Source: JBBRWV01 sp038248985
GTDB taxonomy: Bacteria > Planctomycetota > Phycisphaerae > WQYP01
Length of the DNA: 16,444 bases
Assembly: GCA_038248985.1 (NCBI GenBank)
Contig: JBBRWV010000085.1
Location: 1-16,444, forward strand
Direction of reading: 5' to 3'
Made by a program: the position numbers and the translations under genes. The notes beneath the pieces were generated by a model. The model had not been told where the DNA came from and did not search any database. It saw nothing but the letters and a program-made list of their open reading frames with translations. Positions 7,066 to 13,763 of this stretch are shown here, in pieces; the stretch's first letter is position 1; each line of letters begins with the position of its first letter.

Positions 7066-8187
7066 CTATCCCGCCGTGGGCTTGCCCATCGTCCGCAGCC
7101 AGCGATAGTGCGAACAAATGGCCGAAAGCATGGTCTTGTTGGCGTTATACCGAATGCCAAACTCCGTGCAAACTTCCTCGACCATCTTCGAAATGCGTGG
7201 GTAATGGATGTGGCAGATACGTGGAAACAGGTGATGCTCCACCTGGTAATTCAACCCGCCCAGATACCACGTCAGGAAAGGATTGTTCCGCGCAAAATCC
7301 ACCGTGGTCTGAACCTGGTGGATCGCCCACGGGTCATCCATTTTGTTTGAAACCGTGTCCGGCATCGGAAAACTCGACTCTTCCACCACGTGCGCCAACT
7401 GAAACACCACCGCCAGAATGACCCCATTCAAATGCAGCACGATCACGTAAAATAGCAGCACCGCCCAGATCGAATGGAAAAACAGCGGAACGACGAACGC
7501 CAGCGACAGCGATGCCACCTTGCCCGCAATGAAAATAGCGAGCGCCTTGCCGCGCGGCCGCGCGAAACTGTGCGTGCCTACACGCCCCACGATGACATCA
7601 TGGAAATCATCATAAAGCTGCCATTTGATCGGGAGGAAACCGTACAAAATCCACAGATAAAGATGCTGGAGCCGATGGATTCCCAATCGCTTTTGATGCG
7701 GAGAAAGCCGCGCCAAAAAACCCAGGTCAATATCGTCATCGTGATCGGTGATGTTCGCGTACGTATGGTGCACCGTATTGTGCTTGTGATCCCATATATA
7801 AGAACTGCCCCCCAGAAGATCCAGCGACGTCGCCATGAGGCGATTGATCCAACTCCGTTTGGAATACGCTTTATGACCCCCATCATGCTGGATGTTGAAC
7901 GCCACCGCCGCGATGGACAGTGACAGCGAAATGGAAGACAAAATCGCCTGCCACCAGTTCCCCGCAAAACACACCAGCAGTATATACGATGCGGCAAACC
8001 ACCCCATGATGATCGCGGATTTGACGTACATCTGGATGCAATCGCGCGGCTTCTGACCCGTGGAAGCAAAATATGCATCCACCCGCGCCTTCAGCGTCCG
8101 TTGAAACGATCCATCCGTATTGAATTTAACATTCGCGTCAGCGCTCACCGCAAGGGCGGGCGAAGACATCTTTTCTGGCTTGGACAT
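7066..8187 (-). CDS. Membrane fatty acid desaturase (acyl-lipid/acyl-CoA, front-end-like)
   Basis: This 373-residue integral membrane di-iron enzyme introduces a double bond into fatty acyl chains. All three histidine boxes are present: HDGGH (101-105), HNTVHH (136-141) and QVEHH (315-319). The Gln in the third box (QxxHH instead of HxxHH) is characteristic of the delta-5/delta-6-type front-end desaturase group. Unlike eukaryotic members it has no N-terminal cytochrome b5 domain, so electrons must come from a separate donor that is not seen here. Two hydrophobic helical pairs (about 57-97 and 217-265) flank the boxes. ATG at 8187 has AAGG 7 nt upstream. It is the middle gene of a leftward trio, but the 128-bp and 282-bp gaps and a separate kinase promoter argue against tight coupling. 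Regioselectivity cannot be predicted. Confidence 0.92.
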   Translation of the reverse strand: MSKPEKMSSPALAVSADANVKFNTDGSFQRTLKARVDAYFASTGQKPRDCIQMYVKSAIIMGWFAASYILLVCFAGNWWQAILSSISLSLSIAAVAFNIQHDGGHKAYSKRSWINRLMATSLDLLGGSSYIWDHKHNTVHHTYANITDHDDDIDLGFLARLSPHQKRLGIHRLQHLYLWILYGFLPIKWQLYDDFHDVIVGRVGTHSFARPRGKALAIFIAGKVASLSLAFVVPLFFHSIWAVLLFYVIVLHLNGVILAVVFQLAHVVEESSFPMPDTVSNKMDDPWAIHQVQTTVDFARNNPFLTWYLGGLNYQVEHHLFPRICHIHYPRISKMVEEVCTEFGIRYNANKTMLSAICSHYRWLRTMGKPTAG

Positions 8188-8240
8188 AAAACTGCCTTTT
8201 ATGGGAACCGATTTTCCAACGCATATCTGTTGAGAGCAAT

Positions 8241-8246
8241 ATTATA
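8241..8246 (-). promoter_or_regulatory. Candidate -10 element upstream of the desaturase gene
   Basis: A consensus TATAAT lies on the minus strand 53 nt upstream of the desaturase start, within the most AT-rich part of the gap 8188-8469. A consensus TTGACA is nearby (8261-8256) but only 9 nt away, so it cannot pair with it. No good -35 is found at 16-18 nt. Confidence 0.3.
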
Positions 8247-8364
8247 GAGAACGGCTGTCAAAAAGTCCCTAAATTTAAGCCAATTGCACCCTGCCTCCAA
8301 AATAGCCGCTGAGTGTTAGTGCCCAATCGAGCGTCAAACGTGAAAAGACTCTCCTCCCAAACAC

Positions 8365-8401
8365 GACACCCGTCGATCCCCTAACAGGACCGACGGGTGT
8401 C
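8365..8401 (-). terminator. 11-bp stem hairpin, candidate terminator of the downstream-facing leftward gene
   Basis: GACACCCGTCG (8365-8375) and CGACGGGTGTC (8391-8401) are perfectly complementary with a 15-nt loop. The hairpin begins 69 nt past the stop of the gene ending at 8470. On the minus strand it is followed by GTGTTTGGG, which is only weakly T-rich. The stem is strong, but factor-independent termination is uncertain. Confidence 0.45.
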
Positions 8402-8469
8402 TGCTTGTTTGCTCTACCGCCGACCGACCGCCGAACCGCAATTGGCCCGGCCTGCCGTCGGCATAAGCG

Positions 8470-8985
8470 CTACTGGTCCTTCGGCTTTTCCGCGCCTTCA
8501 GCGGCCTTCGCTTCGGCAGCCTTCTTCTTGGCCTCCGCAGCCTTCGCTTCGGCAGCTTTGGCCTTCTCGCCGAACAGCAGATCGGCCCCTTTGGTGGCGA
8601 TCTCCGCAGCCTTCGCTTCGGCAGCTTTGGCCTTCTCTTCTTCATTGGCCTTGATCTTCGCCTGCTGCTCCGGCGTCAAAATCGCCAGCTCTTTGGCCTT
8701 AAGCTCGTCCTTGGCCTTCTTGAGCGCCTCTTCCAACTTCGCAATTTCCGGCTTGCCCTCAGCGCGAATCTTCGTCAACTCCGCCCTCTGCGCCTCGCTC
8801 AACTCCACCTGGTCAAACACCCCGCCGAACTTCACCGGCTTCTTCACTTCCACTTTCCCTTCCACTTTCCCTTCGACCTTCGGCTTTTCCATGGGCTTGT
8901 CTTCCGCCAGGGTAAAGGTGGTGAAAACCGCGCCCGTGCATAAGCACGCGCTCAAGATGGCCATCGGCAAAAATTTGCTCTTCAT
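8470..8985 (-). CDS. Secreted small protein, LTXXQ/Spy-like core with Ala-Lys-Glu repeats
   Basis: The 171-residue product starts with a clear Sec signal peptide (basic MKSK, hydrophobic about 5-25, followed by the acidic/basic mature start EDKPMEKP). A short charged repeat (VEGKVEGKVEVKK, about 36-48) precedes a helical region with ELSEAQRAELTKIRAEGKPE and LTPEQQAKIKA. These LxxxQ elements are reminiscent of Spy/CpxP-type periplasmic proteins. The C-terminal third is low-complexity AEAKAAE repeats (about 120-165), predicted as long helix or coiled coil and partly encoded by two identical 36-bp DNA segments. ATG at 8985 has GGAG 7 nt upstream; a longer frame to 9051 would put the signal peptide in the interior. 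A periplasmic scaffold or chaperone-like role is only a guess. It is divergent from the DsbD-like gene, with 234 bp between starts. Confidence 0.7.
   Translation of the reverse strand: MKSKFLPMAILSACLCTGAVFTTFTLAEDKPMEKPKVEGKVEGKVEVKKPVKFGGVFDQVELSEAQRAELTKIRAEGKPEIAKLEEALKKAKDELKAKELAILTPEQQAKIKANEEEKAKAAEAKAAEIATKGADLLFGEKAKAAEAKAAEAKKKAAEAKAAEGAEKPKDQ
8533..8568. repeat. 36-bp direct repeat, copy 1, inside the Ala-Lys-Glu-rich gene
   Basis: Identical to 8602-8637. The 69-nt offset is a multiple of three, so both copies encode the same AEAKAAE-type peptide. It is an internal tandem-type expansion prone to slippage. Confidence 0.85.
8602..8637. repeat. 36-bp direct repeat, copy 2
   Basis: Perfect copy of 8533-8568 in the same reading frame of the secreted-protein gene. 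Confidence 0.85.
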
Positions 8986-9071
8986 AAAAAATCTCCATGC
9001 GGGGATAAAAGAAATGTGTGCCTCCGATGGCCGTTTCCTCGCAAGAACCAACAGCCCAAGCGACCATCGCC

Positions 9072-9094
9072 GCGACGGAACCCATGTCCGTCGC
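9072..9094. promoter_or_regulatory. 8-bp stem inverted repeat in a divergent intergenic region
   Basis: GCGACGGA (9072-9079) pairs perfectly with TCCGTCGC (9087-9094) across a 7-nt loop. It lies roughly midway between the divergent starts at 8985 and 9220. It could be an operator or an RNA structure in the DsbD-like gene leader; no convincing -35/-10 pair was found to settle which. Confidence 0.3.
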
Positions 9095-9219
9095 TATGCG
9101 ATAAACGGGCCATAACCCGCTTTCTTGCCTCCCCGCAACCGCTCACAGGCCATTACGCCAAGAAATTGCGCGAACCTGCTCCTACAGTTCCCGCAGCACG
9201 GTCTTTGGAAGGAATGCAC

Positions 9220-10068
9220 ATGCGTTGGCTTATTCCATTATTTGCACTAACATTTTGCGTATTAAGTGGGGCCACCATCCCCCCCCTGCTCCAACAACCG
9301 CTGGTCCAGGCCTCCATTCGCGCCGACGCGAATGCCTGGGTTCCCGGCAAAAACGTGCGCGTCGCCATCCACCTGACAATCACACCCGAGTGGCACATCT
9401 ATTGGAGGAATCCCGGCCATTCGGGCCTCCCCACCACCGTCCAGTGGACCTTACCCCCGGAGTTCTCCGCCACACCCCTCGAAATGCCCCTCCCGACAAA
9501 CTTCGCCCAGCCCGGCGACATCATTGGGTACGGCTACAAAGATACGGTGACCTTCCTGACCACCATCACCGTACCGAAAAATGCCGCGATGGGCAGCACC
9601 CCTAAAATTGCCGCCAACGTGAGTTGGCTCTCCTGCAAAGACAAGTGCCTGCCCGGCGAGGCCACCGTGTCCCTCACCTTGCCGGTCGCCGCTGAATCCA
9701 CCCCCACCCATGCCCCACTCTTTTCTGCTGCGGAAGCCTCCCTGCCCTCCCTCAAATCCCAGGCCCTCGCCCGCGATATTCAACAAGCGGCAAAAACCAC
9801 CGGACCCGAAACCCAGGTGACCCTCGATGTGACCTGGGCCGCGGCCATGAAGGATGTGCAGGCCTTCCCCGAAGTGCTGGAGAACGCCGAGGTAAGCGCC
9901 GCCAAAATCACCCACAACGATAAACAAAGCTCAATCACCCTGACCGTACGCCGGCTCGCCGGCTCAAAAAAAGCGGGCAATACGCTGCCGGTACTGCTGG
10001 TTTTCACCGATCCCCAAGGCCAACGCCATGGGTTTACCGCAGAAATCCGCCTTGCAACAACCAATTGA
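9220..10068 (+). CDS. Exported DsbD N-terminal-domain-like protein, stand-alone
   Basis: This 282-residue protein has a Sec signal peptide (MRWLIPLFALTFCVLSG) followed by a single DsbD alpha-like immunoglobulin-type domain. Diagnostic motifs are TPEWHIYWRNPGHSGLPTTV (55-74), YGYKDTVTFLTTITVP (104-119) and WLSCKDKCLPGEATVSLTLP (136-155). Cys139 and Cys143 correspond to the conserved cysteines of this domain family. The central eight-helix transporter domain and the C-terminal thioredoxin domain of full DsbD are absent, so it needs a partner to receive electrons. ATG at 9220 is preferred over 9214 because GGAAGGA (9207-9213) abuts the latter but is 6 nt from the former. The exported redoxin gene follows 101 bp downstream on the same strand, suggesting joint periplasmic thiol-disulfide or oxidative-stress work. 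Confident on family, less on partner. Confidence 0.85.
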   Translation: MRWLIPLFALTFCVLSGATIPPLLQQPLVQASIRADANAWVPGKNVRVAIHLTITPEWHIYWRNPGHSGLPTTVQWTLPPEFSATPLEMPLPTNFAQPGDIIGYGYKDTVTFLTTITVPKNAAMGSTPKIAANVSWLSCKDKCLPGEATVSLTLPVAAESTPTHAPLFSAAEASLPSLKSQALARDIQQAAKTTGPETQVTLDVTWAAAMKDVQAFPEVLENAEVSAAKITHNDKQSSITLTVRRLAGSKKAGNTLPVLLVFTDPQGQRHGFTAEIRLATTN

Positions 10069-10169
10069 TTGCTGTGGTTTTTTCAATCTATTTTCGCCCC
10101 CTTGCCCTGCTACACTGATGGACCGTCTCGCTGCCGTGACGGCATTGTAGGAAACCATAAGGAGAAACC

Positions 10170-10778
10170 ATGCGCAAAAGCTTTTTGACGTTGAACGTTG
10201 CCCTGTTGCTGGCCGCTGGCCTGACCGTGGCCCTCGCCGCGGCCGACAAACCCGCTGACCCCCTCGCAATTGGCGGCTCAGCCCCCGCCTTCACCCTCGA
10301 AGATCAAAATAGCAAATCCGTCAGCCTTTCAGACTACAAAGGCAAAACCGTGGTGCTCGAATGGATCAACAAAGACTGCCCCTTCGTCGTTCGCCATCAC
10401 AAGGCCAAGACCATGGAAACGCTGGCCCAAAAATACAAAGGCAATGACGTCGTGTGGCTCGCCATCAACAGCACCCACAACGCCAACAATGAAATCAACA
10501 AGAAAACCGTGGAAGAGTTTGCCCTCTCCTACCCCGTCCTCAATGATTCCAAAGGCGACGTCGGCCACGCCTACGACGCCAAAACCACGCCCCACATGTA
10601 CATCATCGATAAGGATGGCAAACTCGTCTACAAGGGCGCCATTGACAGCGATCCCTCCGGAAAAGATGAAAAACGCGTGAACCATGTCGCGACCGCGCTC
10701 GACGAATTGCTCGCCGGCAAACCCGTCTCCACCCCCGAAACCAAGCCCTATGGATGCAGCGTCAAGTACGGCAAGTAA
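10170..10778 (+). CDS. Exported redoxin / PRX_like1-type thioredoxin-fold protein
   Basis: The 202-residue protein carries a signal peptide (basic MRKS, hydrophobic to about 22, AAA-DK cleavage region) and a thioredoxin/AhpC-TSA fold. It shows GGSAPAFTLEDQNSKSVSLSD (35-55), KTVVLEWINKDCPFVVRHH (59-77) with a single active-site Cys70, a cis-proline-type TTPHMYIID (139-147), and a C-terminal KPYGCSVKY with Cys196. A CPF motif instead of CxxC, with a distant C-terminal Cys, is typical of the PRX_like1 group and suggests a resolving-cysteine or peroxidase-like mechanism rather than a classic thioredoxin; the exact activity is not established. ATG at 10170 has AAGGAG 5 nt upstream. It lies behind the DsbD-like gene, a plausible electron partner, and converges on the next gene with only 17 bp between stop codons. 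Confidence 0.88.
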   Translation: MRKSFLTLNVALLLAAGLTVALAAADKPADPLAIGGSAPAFTLEDQNSKSVSLSDYKGKTVVLEWINKDCPFVVRHHKAKTMETLAQKYKGNDVVWLAINSTHNANNEINKKTVEEFALSYPVLNDSKGDVGHAYDAKTTPHMYIIDKDGKLVYKGAIDSDPSGKDEKRVNHVATALDELLAGKPVSTPETKPYGCSVKYGK

Positions 10779-10795
10779 ACGCCCCCGCAGGCAAC

Positions 10796-11758
10796 CTAAC
10801 CCGCCTGCAGCTTCCGCACGATGCCGCTGACTTCGGCCGTGACAAACGTATCACCTTCCCCGAGAGGTTGGCCGTCGCGATACGCGACGGCCAGCTTTCT
10901 TTGTCCGCCCAGCAATGTCTTCACAGGCTCAATGAGCGCCCGCGCATCGCTCAGCGGTTGCCCCCGGTACTCCCCCTGCGAGGCCCACGCATCCGCCAGC
11001 CACGCCCGATGCAACACACTCTCCGTGCCATCCTGCAGCCGCAACCCCCAATTCCCCACCGTCCGCTCCCGCAACGCCTGCAACACCGATCGTTGCTTGG
11101 TTTTCGGAATCGGCGACGTCGGCAAAATAACAAATAGCAACTGCTCCACGTCCGGCAACGTCGCCCTGTGCCCCTCCACCTTGCGCAACTCCGGCGTGCA
11201 AATTATGCCGTCGCTCTCGCACCAAAATGCCTTCGCAAAACTCCGCCGAAAACGCCCGGCCAGCCGCTCAAAATGATCCCCCGACGGATCCCTTCCCGCC
11301 CGCAGCGTCTGCGAAATCGATTCAATCGCGTTGTACCACAACGCGTTCAACCGCGTCGTCCGTTCCCACGCGCCCTCCACAATCAGCATCCCCCCATCAT
11401 CCATCCGCGCACCCGCAAAACCTCCCGCCGCCCCGCTGATGATCGCCTGAATAATCCGTTTGACCAGCGGCAGAAGCGCCTCCTGATACAACGCCGCGTC
11501 TCCCGGGGACAACTGGTAAAGATGCACCGCGCGAATGAACCACAAATTCCCTTCCAGATCCGGCCCACTCGCCCCCTTCGCCAAATCTTCCACCGGTAAA
11601 TTCGGAATCAAACCCTCCCCCGCCAGCTCCGCCATGCCGCGCAACGCCTCCCCCGCGCCCGATACATCGCCCGAGTGTATAAATGCCCCTGGCACGCTGG
11701 CACAAAACGCCCCGGTGCTTCGTGTCTCCGGCAGACCAGCAAGACTCAATAAACCCAT
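10796..11758 (-). CDS. Truncated glycogen debranching enzyme C-terminal-domain relative, probably non-catalytic
   Basis: This 320-residue protein resembles the (alpha/alpha)6 amylo-alpha-1,6-glucosidase domain (GDE_C, GH133-like). It has LLSLAGL near the start (family: ISLPGL), GLIPN (49-53), NLWFIRAVHLYQ (71-82), RTTRLNALWYNAIE (133-146) and QLLFVILPTSPI (206-217). The family motif TWMDA before NALWYNA is replaced by IVEGAW, and the upstream RDT motif is also absent, so catalysis is doubtful. The GDE_N domain is missing; bacterial enzymes are usually about 650-720 residues. The 179-bp gap to the RNase H gene cannot hold it. ATG at 11758 has GGAGG 4 nt upstream. In-frame codons continue to a stop at 11812-11810, with a GTG alternative at 11779. 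The intact frame suggests a maintained protein rather than fresh decay. Family moderate, function unknown. Confidence 0.65.
   Translation of the reverse strand: MGLLSLAGLPETRSTGAFCASVPGAFIHSGDVSGAGEALRGMAELAGEGLIPNLPVEDLAKGASGPDLEGNLWFIRAVHLYQLSPGDAALYQEALLPLVKRIIQAIISGAAGGFAGARMDDGGMLIVEGAWERTTRLNALWYNAIESISQTLRAGRDPSGDHFERLAGRFRRSFAKAFWCESDGIICTPELRKVEGHRATLPDVEQLLFVILPTSPIPKTKQRSVLQALRERTVGNWGLRLQDGTESVLHRAWLADAWASQGEYRGQPLSDARALIEPVKTLLGGQRKLAVAYRDGQPLGEGDTFVTAEVSGIVRKLQAG
10869..10893 (+). terminator. Strong hairpin, candidate terminator for the redoxin gene, inside the opposing gene
   Basis: TGGCCGTCGCG (10869-10879), loop ATA, and CGCGACGGCCA (10883-10893) form a perfect 11-bp stem. 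On the plus strand it is followed by GCTTTCTTTG. It starts 90 nt after the redoxin stop and lies in the last 35 codons of the convergent gene. No T-tract follows on the minus strand, so it would act on rightward transcripts only. Confidence 0.55.
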
Positions 11759-11844
11759 TTTTCCTCCGCCGAACCCCACCCAAAAACTGCTCTGTGTGGG
11801 TCCAACAACTTATTCGACGCCAACTTCATCACGCAGAAAAACCC

Positions 11845-11873
11845 AGTATCCAAAGGAACTTCCAAGATAGCAA
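11845..11873 (-). promoter_or_regulatory. Candidate promoter of the debranching-enzyme-like gene
   Basis: On the minus strand TTGCTA (11873-11868) and GATACT (11850-11845) are spaced by 17 nt, each matching 4 of 6 consensus bases. They lie in the 179-bp gap between the RNase H stop and the start at 11758. Confidence 0.35.
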
Positions 11874-11937
11874 ATCCGACTCGTTCCTGCATTATCGACG
11901 ATTTTGCCCCCCCGCATTCGCCCCTTCTTGACGCCCT

Positions 11938-12429
11938 TCACTTCGGCAATGGCCCCAATGGCTCCAGCTTTATCAGCCGATCCATCGCCATATTTGCCAG
12001 CTCGTCCGCCCGCGAATTGGCCTCGCGATAAACATGCTCCACTTTCACGTTGCCAATTTTTTCCATGATCTGCACCGCCTGCTGATACAACGGCTTCAGA
12101 TCCGGACTCTTCACTTTGTATACCCCGTTAATCTGCCGCACCACCAACTCCGAATCCGAACGCACCGTCAGCTTCGCCACCCTCAGCTTCGCCGCCGCAC
12201 TCAACCCCCGCACCAACGCCGTATATTCCGCCACGTTGTTCGTGCAACGCCCCAAAAACTCGCCCAACTCGTACACCGGCACGCCGTCCTCATCGTTCAA
12301 CGTCACGCCGATCCCCCCCGGACCGGGATTCCCCCGCGAACCCCCATCAAACTGCAGTATCAAAGAAGCGCCCTTGCCCAGTATGCCCGCCGCCGATGAC
12401 ACCGAAGAGGAAGGTGGGAACAGGGACAT
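11938..12429 (-). CDS. rnhA: Ribonuclease HI family protein
   Basis: This 163-residue cytosolic enzyme cleaves RNA in RNA-DNA hybrids. The four carboxylates of the RNase H active site are visible: Asp28 in FDGGSRGNPGPGGIG, Glu68 in NNVAEYTALVRGL, Asp92 in VRSDSELVVRQ, and Asp142 in REANSRADELANMAMD. The HVYREANSRAD segment is at 132-142. It is the compact single-domain form (RVT_3-like) with a short disordered N-terminus of about 22 residues and no C-terminal phosphatase domain. ATG at 12429 is preferred, with GGAG 9 nt upstream and the fold starting soon after; a GTG at 12489 would add 20 residues. It follows the C4 zinc-ribbon gene by 90 bp in the same direction, a pairing also known in other bacteria, notably Actinobacteria. 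Confidence 0.92.
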   Translation of the reverse strand: MSLFPPSSSVSSAAGILGKGASLILQFDGGSRGNPGPGGIGVTLNDEDGVPVYELGEFLGRCTNNVAEYTALVRGLSAAAKLRVAKLTVRSDSELVVRQINGVYKVKSPDLKPLYQQAVQIMEKIGNVKVEHVYREANSRADELANMAMDRLIKLEPLGPLPK

Positions 12430-12519
12430 TGCAGGCTGCTCCGAAAAGTATGCGACGAAGGTTGCACAGGCGAGTCGGCGCAATGGCACCGAAAAACAGG
12501 ACGGCCCAACTTGGGAAAA

Positions 12520-13266
12520 TCAGGCGTGGAGGGCCATCTCGGGAAGATAAAGAATGCGCGTGCACGAGTCGCAGCGAAGAATCTGATCCCGCCCCCGCAA
12601 CCCGTTGAGATGCTCCGTCGTCAAACCCATGTAGCACGAACCGCACGAAATATTGTCAAGGTCCCCTTCATCGTATTCCATCGGTGCCATTGCATCCCCG
12701 GGGTATTTCAGGCTCACGCGATCGTACTGCCGCAGCGCATCGTTGGGCACATGCTTGGCCGCATCGTTCCGCTTGATCGACAGTTCATCAATCTGCCGCT
12801 GCAGATTGCTTACCTTCTCCGAATGCTCCGCCTCAATCTTGGCCAGTACCGCTTGCTCCGCCGCAATCTGCGCCTTGAGTGATGCGACTTCCTTCGCCGC
12901 CGATTCCACGGTTTGCATCTGCTCCAATGCCGCCGTCTCAATCTTCGCGACTTCCCCCTTCTCCGCCGAAATGGTGATCAGGATCGCCGAATATTCTTTG
13001 TTCGTCTTGGTGTTGTTGAGCGTCGCCCGCATCTTATCAATATGCTCTTGCCGCGACTTGATCTCCAGTTCCTTGCCGGAAACCTCCGCCTGCAGCTTCT
13101 TGTTCGCCAGGTCCCGCGTGTCATGGTCTTTCTGCAGAGCGACAATCTTCGCCTGCTGTCGCTTTTGATCTTTTTGCACCGTATCGAGCGCAACGCGCAA
13201 GGCGTGGAGGTCTCGATCAATTTTGAACAGCGTCAGCAAAGCGGGAATGGTGACCGTCGCAGCCAT
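12520..13266 (-). CDS. Coiled-coil protein with C-terminal C4-type zinc ribbon (CT398-like)
   Basis: The 248-residue protein has a long helical hairpin/coiled coil (about 15-170, heptad-like runs of Leu, Ile, Ala, Lys, Glu) followed by a zinc ribbon with CGSC (Cys208, Cys211) and CDSC (Cys232, Cys235). The conserved NNTKTNKEYSAI block (84-95) corresponds to the family's t..kEy.al element. This is the zf-RING_7/CT398 architecture: nucleic acid- or protein-binding, with no enzymatic residues and no settled function. ATG at 13266 has GAGG about 9 nt upstream; in-frame alternatives at 13281 and beyond lack family similarity and include the region outside the coiled coil. It is first in a leftward pair with RNase HI, suggesting a role in RNA or ribosome-related metabolism (inference from context). 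Confidence 0.88.
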   Translation of the reverse strand: MAATVTIPALLTLFKIDRDLHALRVALDTVQKDQKRQQAKIVALQKDHDTRDLANKKLQAEVSGKELEIKSRQEHIDKMRATLNNTKTNKEYSAILITISAEKGEVAKIETAALEQMQTVESAAKEVASLKAQIAAEQAVLAKIEAEHSEKVSNLQRQIDELSIKRNDAAKHVPNDALRQYDRVSLKYPGDAMAPMEYDEGDLDNISCGSCYMGLTTEHLNGLRGRDQILRCDSCTRILYLPEMALHA

Positions 13267-13665
13267 GAGCGGTTTCCTCATTTTCACTTGAAAAACGAAG
13301 TCTACCAAAACCACCCTTCCCTCGCCAGCGCACCAGCGAAAAGTGTCTCGCCTCAATCAAAACCTCCCCCCTCTTCAGGCCCCTCCCCTCTCCCTCCGCT
13401 TTGCCAGAATTCGCGCGCCCGCCCCACCGCAAAATCGAGTCTACCCCTCGCCCCTCTCCCCTTCCGTCTTCGCGAACCGATATGCACATCCCCCGTCCAG
13501 TGAGCGCAGGCACCATGCCACGTCCGCCACCCCACCCGCGCCCCTCCCACCGCTCGGATCCCCTCTCCCCATCAAGTTTAGCCGGGAGACGAAGGCGACC
13601 GTTACGCCACGACGACAACCCAACCCCTCGATCCCGCCCCATCCTCCTCCCCTTCCTCATTCCCC

Positions 13666-13682
13666 TGTCAGGGTACCTGACA
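13666..13682. promoter_or_regulatory. 17-bp palindrome with 7-bp arms
   Basis: TGTCAGG-gta-CCTGACA is a perfect 7-bp inverted repeat with a 3-nt centre in the gene-free region. It could be an operator; nothing adjacent identifies a regulator. Confidence 0.3.
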
Positions 13683-13734
13683 ACACTAACAAGGCTTTTC
13701 AATCCCTTACTTTCTCCAACTTCCAAACTTTCAC

Positions 13735-13763
13735 TTGCCCTCCCCATTGTGACCGATCACAAT
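13735..13763 (+). promoter_or_regulatory. Weak candidate rightward promoter overlapped by a dyad
   Basis: TTGCCC (13735-13740) and CACAAT (13758-13763) are 17 nt apart, each matching 4 of 6 consensus bases. The near-operator dyad at 13744-13765 covers the spacer and -10. No convincing gene follows on this strand. Confidence 0.2.

Noticed and set aside
5807..7117. Longer start for the PfkB kinase (at 7117)
   Set aside because: The additional 60 residues are not family-like, run through the predicted promoter and overlap the end of the desaturase gene; ATG 6937 has a strong ribosome binding site.
8241..8261. Consensus TTGACA and TATAAT upstream of the desaturase gene as one promoter
   Set aside because: They are only 9 nt apart, so they cannot form one sigma70 promoter; only the -10 was kept at low confidence.
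8470..9051. Longer start for the secreted Ala/Lys/Glu-rich protein (at 9051)
   Set aside because: It would bury the signal peptide 22 residues inside; ATG 8985 has a proper ribosome binding site.
10064..10086. Short stem AACCA...TGGTT followed by a T-run after the DsbD-like gene
   Set aside because: A 5-bp AT-containing stem with an 11-nt loop is too weak to call a terminator, and the redoxin gene likely shares the transcript.
10132..10144. TGCCGTGACGGCA quasi-palindrome before the redoxin gene
   Set aside because: The arms leave only one central base, so it cannot form a hairpin as such, and no operator context is apparent; likely chance.
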